From positions 1 to 34,784 of the forward strand of contig JAAYQE010000004.1 in assembly GCA_012519455.1 (NCBI GenBank): a DNA stretch of 34,784 bases, given 5' to 3'. Every line of letters begins with the position of its first letter. Positions within the stretch are counted from its first letter, which is position 1. Below the pieces are notes generated by a model that had not been told where the DNA came from, did no database searches, and saw nothing but the letters and a program-made list of their open reading frames with translations. Positions 28,081-34,784 of this stretch are shown here, piece after piece. Source of the stretch: Syntrophomonadaceae bacterium (lineage in GTDB: Bacteria > Bacillota > Ch66 > Ch109). Position numbers and translations under genes: made by a program.

Positions 28081-28320
28081 CGACGCTTAAGTATTACCCA
28101 CTGGGCAAACCCAATACGCACAGGACTGGTAGGATTTCCTATTCCCTCCCAAGGAGAGCACCGATTAGGTACCTCCCGAGTATTAATATTACCAAAACCA
28201 AGTCTAAAAGATCAATGTTTTTATCAAATAAATATGGAGGGGGACCACTCGAAGCTCGGTGCTTGAACAGCCTCATCGGATGTCCGATGCCCCCGATTTC
28301 AAGGGGACCCCCTAATCTCT
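28081..28320. other. Orphan structured noncoding island (possible ncRNA, leader or mobile-element remnant)
   Basis: Nested inverted repeats: AGGGGGACC (28238-28246)/GGACCCCCT (28305-28313, one mismatch); CTTGAA (28262-28267)/TTCAAG (28298-28303); CATCGG-ATGT-CCGATG (28274-28289). Further hairpins: GTATT/AATAC enclosing CCCACTGGG (28091-28117), TAGGA-TT-TCCTA (28130-28141), CTCC-CAA-GGAG (28146-28156). Confidence 0.55.
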
Positions 28321-28377
28321 CACTTACCTAATGGTATCCGTTACAATGAAAAATAACATTATGAAAGGGCAGCAAAA

Positions 28378-29568
28378 CTACATTTCTACTGCCAGAGCTG
28401 TACCCATGCCACCACCAATGCAGAGAGTGGCCAGACCTTTCTTCGCTCCTCTACGCTTCATTTCATAAAGCAGGGTAACTAAAATACGAGCACCAGAGGC
28501 GCCAATCGGGTGACCGATAGCAGTTGCGCCACCGTTTACGTTGACCTTACTGAGGTCAAAACCGAGGTCTTTACCTACAGCAATCCATTGAGCTATAAAT
28601 GCTTCGTTGGCTTCAATCAGATCAAAGTCTTCAACCTTTAGGCCGGTTTTCGCACATAATTTCCGTACTGCCGGAATGGGGCCAGTACCCATAACCTTAG
28701 GATCAACACCACCGGAGGCCCAACCAACAAACTTAGCCATCGGGGTCAGTCCTAATTCTTTTGCTTTTTCTTCGGACATAACCACGATTGCGGCGGCTCC
28801 GTCATTAATCCCGGAGGCATTACCCGCAGTCACTATTCCGCCATCTTGGAAAGCAGGTCTTAGTTTACCTAGCGCTTCTTTGGTTGCCCCAAAACGAACA
28901 AATTCGTCGGTATCAAATACCGTGGTACCTTTTCTGGTCTTGATTTCTACCGGAACGATTTCATCCTTAAATTTACCTGCTTTGATCGCTGCTTCCGCTT
29001 TATTCTGACTGAGAGCTGCTTGCTCATCTAATTCTTCCCGAGTAAGACCATACTCTGCAGCTACGTTCTCTGCAGTATTACCCATATGGATGGAGTTGTA
29101 AACATCCCAGATTCCATCATAAATCATCATATCTTTTACTTTGCCAAAGCCACTTTTTGGGCTGGCCATCCGGTAGCCCCAGCGGGCTTCATCCAGAACA
29201 AAGGGAGCATCGGACATGTTTTCAGTACCGCCGGCTACGATGATATCCGCATCGCCGTTTTGAACGAATTGAGCCGCAATAGAAACGGCCCGTAGACCGG
29301 AGCCACAAACCTTGTTTATGGTCAAAGCAGGAACTTCAACCGGTAAGCCAGCACCCAAAGAACACTGACGAGCAATATTCTGGCCTAAACCACCCTGGAG
29401 AACACAACCAAATACTACTTCCTCTACTTTCGCCGGATCCAGATTAATCCTGTTCAAAGCTTCCTTAATAACTAAGGACCCAATCGAAGCTGCGCCCTGG
29501 CCTTTGAGGCTTCCCCCAAAGCTACCGACCGGAGTACGCACTGCACTGACGATTACAGCATTTCTCAT
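28378..29568 (-). CDS. Acetyl-CoA acetyltransferase (thiolase)
   Basis: [16 protein letters not shown] active-site Cys; [34 protein letters not shown]. Confidence 0.95.
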   Translation of the reverse strand: MRNAVIVSAVRTPVGSFGGSLKGQGAASIGSLVIKEALNRINLDPAKVEEVVFGCVLQGGLGQNIARQCSLGAGLPVEVPALTINKVCGSGLRAVSIAAQFVQNGDADIIVAGGTENMSDAPFVLDEARWGYRMASPKSGFGKVKDMMIYDGIWDVYNSIHMGNTAENVAAEYGLTREELDEQAALSQNKAEAAIKAGKFKDEIVPVEIKTRKGTTVFDTDEFVRFGATKEALGKLRPAFQDGGIVTAGNASGINDGAAAIVVMSEEKAKELGLTPMAKFVGWASGGVDPKVMGTGPIPAVRKLCAKTGLKVEDFDLIEANEAFIAQWIAVGKDLGFDLSKVNVNGGATAIGHPIGASGARILVTLLYEMKRRGAKKGLATLCIGGGMGTALAVEM

Positions 29569-29857
29569 TTCTTATTAACCTCCATCTTTTATAATTTTTT
29601 TGGTTTTGGTACAACTTCTACCCTAAAACGTTTACCCCTCCACCAATGAGGTGTATTCCCTTCACCTCCTTCAATACATAATAAAGACTGAGCCTTCCGA
29701 TTGCAGGATCTGCACAATCTCGCTCGTATGTTTGCCTGAACTGCTTGTTTTTGCTTTAGCTCTTTATTCTACAAAGATCTCCAAAATTCCTGCCGCTTCT
29801 ACTACTTTTCTACGCTAACTTCGACTAAAATCCATCTTATTTAGGTTAGGACAGGAT

Positions 29858-29886
29858 GAGTGACTGCTCTTTCTAAGCAGTCACTC
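29858..29886. terminator. Strong hairpin between the FeS oxidoreductase and thiolase genes
   Basis: GAGTGACTGCT-7 nt-AGCAGTCACTC, perfect 11-bp stem; T-tract weak. A second hairpin, CATCCG-AG-CGGATG, lies at 29908-29921. Confidence 0.55.
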
Positions 29887-29939
29887 TTCCCAACTATTCC
29901 TTTTCTACATCCGAGCGGATGAGATATGGCTTTATACAA

Positions 29940-32150
29940 TTAATGCTGCATGGCTTCTACCACTAATTCAGCTAAATCGCGGATCGGGAATTCTTCTAAA
30001 TCTTTGGACTTCACGCCGTCCTCAAACATTTGTAAACAGAACGGGCAGTTAGTAATGATTAATTCAGGATCAAGGTTTAGAGCCTGCTCGGTACGGTCTA
30101 TATTGATCCGCTTTTGCCCTTCATGCACATGCTCTTCTAACCACATCCGACCACCGCCGGCCCCACAACAGAAGCCTTTTTCGCGATTCCTTTCCATTTC
30201 CACAAAATTTGCCCCCGGTAAAGCCGAAATAATTTGACGTGGTGCATCATATTCATCGTTATGCCGTCCCAAGAAGCAGGAATCGTGATAAGTGACCTTC
30301 TTGCCCAGGGATTTATTTAGCTTGATTCTTCCGCTCTTAATCAAGTCCGCAATAAACTGGGTATGATGGATAACTTCGTAGTTACCGCCAAACTGCGGAT
30401 ACTCATTCTTTAGCGTATTCAAACAGTGCGGACAAGCCGTAATAATCTTTTGTACTCCGTAACCGTTCATGGTTTCTACAGCTTCAGTTACTAGTTGATA
30501 ATACAGATACTCATTACCTAAACGCCGAGCAGAATCACCGCAGCACTTTTCTTCGGCGCCTAGAATGGCAAACTTAACGCCGGCTTGTTTGAATATCTGG
30601 ACCATCGCCTTAGCTATCTTCTTGTTGCGATCATCATAAGCGCCAGAACATCCTACATAGTATAGATAATACTGAGAACGTTCATTTTCAGGAATTTCCG
30701 ACCACATGGGTACATCCATTCCTTCGGCCCATTTATCCCGATCTGCCCAACCAACGTTCCAGGGATTGCTGTTGTTTTCCATTCCCCGGAAAACCAGTTG
30801 CGCTTCACTGGGGAAGGAGCTTTGCCACATGACCAAGTTACGTCGCATCTCCACGGTCTTCGGAATATGCTCAATAAACATCGGGCACATTTCCATACAA
30901 GCACCACAATTGGTGCAATCCCAAATGGCTTCTTCCGAAATTACATCACCAATTAAGGCCTTCTCCATCACATCAACTACGCCTTCATCAGACATCGCAC
31001 CGGCAGCCTCTTCTTCGGCAACGGCCGCTTTCTTTTGCGTCAGCAAGATTGGAGCTTTCTCTAACCAGTGGGCCTTAAGATCCTGGATCAACATCTTTGG
31101 ATTCAGGGCCTTACCGGTCAGGTAGGCCGGACAGTTATCCTGACACCGTCCACAACGGATACAGGTATCAAAATCCAGCATATCCTTCCAGGTGAATTCT
31201 TCAATCGCTTCTACCCCAAAGGTTTCTGCTTCTTCAATGTTAGGAATCGGTTTAACGGCACCTTTAGGTCCTAAGTTACGGAAGAAGTAGTTCAGCATAC
31301 CGGCCATAATATGCCATAGTTTGGTCTGCGGAATTAGACCAATGAAGAGGAAAGCGATAAACATATGGAACCACCATAACATCCGATGCCAGATCGTTAC
31401 GGTGTCAACCGGAACGTTGTAAAATAGTTGCGCCAAGGCCCAACCAATAGGATGAGCAGCTTTATAGATAGGAGCTAGTTGAGCAATTGCGGACGCAGTT
31501 ACCACCCCGCCACCCATAGCGATTAATTGACCGGTAATACGTAAGGACTCAATAAAGTAACCGGTAAGCATAATAACCAATACCAGGGCCAGAATCCAGC
31601 CATCTTCTTCCCGGGTATCATTTAACCGGTCTGGTTTTACCACATAACGACGATAAATGAAGTATAAAACCCCTAAAATAGCGACAATACCACCGATCTC
31701 ACCTATAAGATGAAATCCAACAAAGAAATTACCCGTCATTTTTGGAATGTGCAAGCCAAACCACATCTCCGTTACTTCCCGAACGGTCGAGGTAATAGCT
31801 ACTGTTCCGGTTAGGGCAAACATGAGTACCCATCCCCAAAAAAGTGCAAAGTGACTCCAACCAGGAAGCGTTTCCCGAGTAATTCGGCCATGACCAAAAG
31901 TATATTTCAACCAGGAGCCAATACGGGTTCCTACCTCATCGGTCCGTTTCTCGGATTTACCTACGCTATACAATCGGCAGCGGCAATAAAAACCATAGAT
32001 AAACGCAAGTAACGGAATCCACATGATTAACAAATACATATGAGCCCAGGGAATGTTGGTAGGAGAGACCCGGGTAATAAGTTCTACAGCTTCTTTAGAC
32101 GCCTCTGCGAAACTAGCCGAATAACTGAAAAAGTGTAACAGACCCTCCAT
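29940..32150 (-). CDS. Membrane FeS oxidoreductase with N-terminal NarI/cytochrome b-like domain, two [4Fe-4S] clusters and CCG (HdrD/DUF224) domains; EtfAB:menaquinone oxidoreductase-like
   Basis: Six or so TM helices N-terminally; CIRCGRCQDNCPAYLTGK and CTNCGACMEMCPMFIEHIPK; CCG-domain motifs EKCCGDSARRLGNEY...ACPHCLNTLKNEYP and FCCGAGGGRMWLEE. Directly downstream of etfB-etfA. Confidence 0.88.
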   Translation of the reverse strand: MEGLLHFFSYSASFAEASKEAVELITRVSPTNIPWAHMYLLIMWIPLLAFIYGFYCRCRLYSVGKSEKRTDEVGTRIGSWLKYTFGHGRITRETLPGWSHFALFWGWVLMFALTGTVAITSTVREVTEMWFGLHIPKMTGNFFVGFHLIGEIGGIVAILGVLYFIYRRYVVKPDRLNDTREEDGWILALVLVIMLTGYFIESLRITGQLIAMGGGVVTASAIAQLAPIYKAAHPIGWALAQLFYNVPVDTVTIWHRMLWWFHMFIAFLFIGLIPQTKLWHIMAGMLNYFFRNLGPKGAVKPIPNIEEAETFGVEAIEEFTWKDMLDFDTCIRCGRCQDNCPAYLTGKALNPKMLIQDLKAHWLEKAPILLTQKKAAVAEEEAAGAMSDEGVVDVMEKALIGDVISEEAIWDCTNCGACMEMCPMFIEHIPKTVEMRRNLVMWQSSFPSEAQLVFRGMENNSNPWNVGWADRDKWAEGMDVPMWSEIPENERSQYYLYYVGCSGAYDDRNKKIAKAMVQIFKQAGVKFAILGAEEKCCGDSARRLGNEYLYYQLVTEAVETMNGYGVQKIITACPHCLNTLKNEYPQFGGNYEVIHHTQFIADLIKSGRIKLNKSLGKKVTYHDSCFLGRHNDEYDAPRQIISALPGANFVEMERNREKGFCCGAGGGRMWLEEHVHEGQKRINIDRTEQALNLDPELIITNCPFCLQMFEDGVKSKDLEEFPIRDLAELVVEAMQH

Positions 32151-32181
32151 TCATTACCCCCCCTTGGTGTTTTTTACATGA

Positions 32182-32231
32182 ATACTGGATATGCGAGGCG
32201 GCAGATAGAATGCAGTGCGCATATCCAGTAT
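32182..32231. promoter_or_regulatory. Perfect 14-bp intercistronic inverted repeat between etfA and the FeS oxidoreductase gene
   Basis: ATACTGGATATGCG (32182-32195)/CGCATATCCAGTAT (32218-32231) with 22-nt loop; no adjacent T-tract. Confidence 0.7.
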
Positions 32232-32286
32232 CCTTTTCTTTACCAAACCAGGAGTTTTAGCAACTCATGGTTATTTCTCTAAATAC

Positions 32287-33243
32287 TTACTTCTTTAATT
32301 CCTTAATCATCTCTGGGACAACGGCAAACATATCGCCCACAACCCCAAAGTCAGAAATAGCGAAAATTGGAGCTTCTGGGTCTTTGTTAATAGAAACAAT
32401 ATTCTTGGAAGAAGACATACCCGCTACGTGCTGGATCGCGCCGGAAATACCAGCTGCCACATAAAGAATCGGGTTAACCACTTTACCGGTTTGACCTACT
32501 TGATACTGGTTATCAATCCAGCCTGAGTCAATCGCAGCTCGCGAAGCACCAACTGCGGCCCCAAAAATATCTGCCAATTCTTCCAGTAATTTGAAGCCTT
32601 CGGCCCCTTTAGCCCCACGACCGCCGGATACTACATAGTTAGCTTCCGTAAGTTCTGGACGACTGGAAACGGTAGGAATGAATTCTTTTATGGTTTGATA
32701 TAGATCTGCATCGGTTACAGCTACATCAGCTTTAATAACCTCAGGAGTCTTACCCGCTTCAGCAACGTCAAAAATATTCGCCCTGATAGTAGCCATGGCC
32801 GGTACCGCAGCACATGACACCTTAGCAAAAGCCTTACCCGCATAAATCGGACGGGTAAAAGTCAGTTTTCCCCCGCTGGCTTCAACATCGGTGCAGTCGG
32901 TAACTAAACCAGTATCTAATTTTTGAGCCGCCCGAGGAGCCAAGTCTTTACCCATTGCGGAATGACCAAATAAAATCGTAGCCGGCTCATATTTTTTCGC
33001 TAGTGCAGCTAGTTGAGCTGCATAAGCTCCAGTATTATAAACAGCAAACTTAGCATCATCAACTAGGTATACTTTATCCGCACCGGCTTTGCCCGCTTCA
33101 GCAGCTAAGCCTTCAACACCCTGACCCATGATCACTGCTGCTACTTCATCACCGAATTCGCAGGCTTTACTAATCAGTTCTAAAGAAACCTTTCTAATCT
33201 TACCATCCCGTTGGTCTATGACAACCCACGTTCCTTTTGCCAT
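32287..33243 (-). CDS. etfA: Electron transfer flavoprotein alpha subunit
   Basis: GHSAMGKDLAPRAAQKLDTGLVTDCTD; VVSGGRGAKGAEGFKLLEELADIFGAAVGASRAAIDSGWIDNQYQVGQTGKVVNPILYVAAGISGAIQHVAGM. Confidence 0.97.
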   Translation of the reverse strand: MAKGTWVVIDQRDGKIRKVSLELISKACEFGDEVAAVIMGQGVEGLAAEAGKAGADKVYLVDDAKFAVYNTGAYAAQLAALAKKYEPATILFGHSAMGKDLAPRAAQKLDTGLVTDCTDVEASGGKLTFTRPIYAGKAFAKVSCAAVPAMATIRANIFDVAEAGKTPEVIKADVAVTDADLYQTIKEFIPTVSSRPELTEANYVVSGGRGAKGAEGFKLLEELADIFGAAVGASRAAIDSGWIDNQYQVGQTGKVVNPILYVAAGISGAIQHVAGMSSSKNIVSINKDPEAPIFAISDFGVVGDMFAVVPEMIKELKK

Positions 33244-33283
33244 CGGTTTGTTCTCCTCCTTCGTTCACTAAATTCTAAGCCGA

Positions 33284-34030
33284 TTAGCCGACGACCCGAG
33301 CTTCGTTCTTCAGCCAGTTAACGAGTTGAGCAGCTACATCCGCTGCTTCGCCTTCGATTTTCTTACCCGCAGCTTTTGGAGGCGGAATGAATAACGATTC
33401 AACGGTAGTTTTATTCGCCAAAGCTTCTCCAGCTACCTTGTCTACCGGTTTCTTTTTCGCTTGCATAATACCCTTCATGGAAGGATAACGAGGTTCATTC
33501 ATTCCGACCTGGCAAGTAATAACCGCTGGAAGCTTAACCTCGATAATTTCGGTACCGCCATCGGTTTCACGGGTACAGGTAGCAACGCCACCATTCAATT
33601 CTAATTTACGTACTACGTTAACATGGGGAAGGTTCAGGATTTCGGCCATCCGAGTAGGAACTTGAGAAGAACCATCGTCTGCCGCTACGTGACCGCAAAG
33701 AATCAGGTCTGCGCCTAAACCGCCAACTGCCTTGGCTAAAATGCCTGCCCGAGCATATTCATCGGCATCTGCATCAGCACTAACTACAACACCCTTATCC
33801 GCACCCATCGCTAGTGCTTGTCGAAGCGTATCCTGCGTTTTTTCAGGACCTGCGGTTACTACAATTACTTCTCCGCCCTGCTTTTCTTTTATTTGCAGAG
33901 CTTCCTCCACGGCTACTTCATCGTAAGGGTTTAGAATTAGGTTAATACCATCTTCACTAACTTTGCCGTCTTTAAGAGTAATCTTAGCCTCTGTATCAAA
34001 GGTTTGCTTAGCTAATACAGCTATTTTCAA
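33284..34030 (-). CDS. etfB: Electron transfer flavoprotein beta subunit
   Basis: LNPYDEVAVEEALQIKE, GADKGVVVSADADADEYARAGILAKAV, ADDGSSQVPTRMAEILNLPHV, EPRYPSMKGIMQAKKKP. Likely TTG start at 34030 with AAAGGAGGAAAGAG SD. Confidence 0.96.
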   Translation of the reverse strand: MKIAVLAKQTFDTEAKITLKDGKVSEDGINLILNPYDEVAVEEALQIKEKQGGEVIVVTAGPEKTQDTLRQALAMGADKGVVVSADADADEYARAGILAKAVGGLGADLILCGHVAADDGSSQVPTRMAEILNLPHVNVVRKLELNGGVATCTRETDGGTEIIEVKLPAVITCQVGMNEPRYPSMKGIMQAKKKPVDKVAGEALANKTTVESLFIPPPKAAGKKIEGEAADVAAQLVNWLKNEARVVG

Positions 34031-34201
34031 AGCTCTTTCCTCCTTTGAGAATGGTTTTTTCACTAAAATAATCTTTGTACTACTTACCTATTGATTTTAA
34101 CCAACTCTGTCTCTACTTAGAAAAACGAACCTTCTTTCACCACCCCCAACCGAGTTTTATGTGTGATTCGTGGCCCCCTCAGTCTATCTCTGACGGTATT
34201 T

Positions 34202-34352
34202 TCCACTTTCTAACTCAGTTTCTGTAAAACTAAAGCAAATAAGATTAATCCTCTTACTGGTTAGAAAGTGGATTGTGATGCCCTCATTATTGTAGACGCA
34301 TATGGAATGCGTCTTTGAGGGGTCCACCCATAGCCGATTCACCTTTCGGCTA
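34202..34352. promoter_or_regulatory. Structured region upstream of etfB
   Basis: Perfect 13-bp IR TCCACTTTCTAAC (34202-34214)/GTTAGAAAGTGGA (34260-34272); CCCTCA/TGAGGG (34281-34286/34316-34321) enclosing AGACGCAT/ATGCGTCT (34294-34301/34307-34314); TAGCCGA/TCGGCTA (34331-34337/34346-34352). Confidence 0.6.
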
Positions 34353-34452
34353 GAAAGACTAATTGTCCCCAGGTAAATAGATTCCTGATGGACCCTGCTT
34401 TAATGTGCCCAGAAAAATCCAGGCCAAAAAATTACTTAAATTCAGTTTAGCC

Positions 34453-34481
34453 AATTAGTCGCACTTTCTATCCGACTAATT
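34453..34481. promoter_or_regulatory. Inverted repeat AATTAGTCG-11 nt-CGACTAATT
   Basis: Perfect 9-bp arms; the spacer contains CACTTTCTA, also present in the 34202 repeat. Confidence 0.5.
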
Positions 34482-34628
34482 CATTCCCGGGCTCTATCTC
34501 CTAATTTCCCATTTGATTACTCATAAAAAAAGCCCGGCCCTAGAGCATTTCATAACAAAGTTTTCTTTTCTCCTAGTTCTACATAAAGCAAACAAATTCC
34601 TGCCTGAGGCTAAAAATTTTCATCTATT

Positions 34629-34784
34629 TTAAGTCTTTTGATAAAAAAAAGTCGCAATAGAGGTCAAACCTAATTCTCGTGCCTGAAAAATTTGTTCGGT
34701 ACTACCGATGAATAATACTCCGCCCTTGCGTAAAGCCTGGTGAAAACGCTGATACAAACGGGTTTTAGCTTCCTCGGTAAAATA
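34629..34784 (-). CDS. CheR-like (SAM-dependent MCP methyltransferase) protein, C-terminal fragment truncated by the window edge
   Basis: - strand [51 protein letters not shown], matching the CheR C-terminal pattern. Confidence 0.7.
   Translation of the reverse strand, partial: YFTEEAKTRLYQRFHQALRKGGVLFIGSTEQIFQARELGLTSIATFFYQKT

Noticed and set aside
28003-28266. + strand ORF (87 aa) through the coaD 5' end and the structured island
   Set aside because: Starts antisense to coaD, no SD, no recognisable domain; the open frame over the island is better treated as incidental or as part of a repeat/ncRNA.
29868-34268. Shared word TTAGAAAG in the 29858 hairpin loop (- strand) and the etfB upstream repeat
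   Set aside because: An 8-nt AT-rich word recurring twice over several kb is expected by chance; noted only as a possible link to test.
1-34784. CRISPR arrays, prophage, toxin-antitoxin, defence islands, intact transposases
   Set aside because: No regularly spaced repeats, integrase/transposase ORFs or recognised defence domains found while reading the window and the ORF list.

Overview
The window looks like the chromosome of a Clostridia-type (Peptococcaceae-like) Firmicute. Almost all coding is on the - strand; the only convincing + strand gene is an MBL-fold hydrolase at 13224-14105. In coordinate order it contains: a truncated DnaD-like gene; a beta-CASP/MBL ribonuclease-like gene; an Lrp-type regulator + class I aminotransferase operon (alaR/alaT-like) behind a T-box leader; a metV-metF (methylene-THF reductase) cluster flanked by two non-canonical HdrA-type flavoproteins, one fused to ferredoxin and MvhD-like modules; a UbiB-like kinase; a phasin-like protein; a CDF cation-efflux gene with a structured, terminator-bearing leader; an ECF sigma factor/anti-sigma pair; an 11-gene nuoABCDHIJKLMN operon lacking nuoEFG; tRNA-Leu(CAG); coaD; a thiolase; a membrane FeS oxidoreductase (DUF224/EMO-type) with etfA and etfB; and a truncated CheR-like gene. 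The most novel-looking items are (i) the split/fused HdrA-MvhD arrangement around metVF with no hdrB/hdrC, (ii) an orphan structured noncoding island at 28081-28320 between thiolase and coaD, (iii) a structured leader with recurring CACTTTCTA/TAGAAAGTG words upstream of etfB, (iv) a perfect 14-bp intercistronic hairpin between etfA and the FeS oxidoreductase, (v) the CDF leader, and (vi) the T-box whose bulge and specifier region fit alanine. No CRISPR array, intact transposase, prophage or obvious defence system was seen. Assignments come from reading the sequence and recalled family motifs; no database search or folding program was run.
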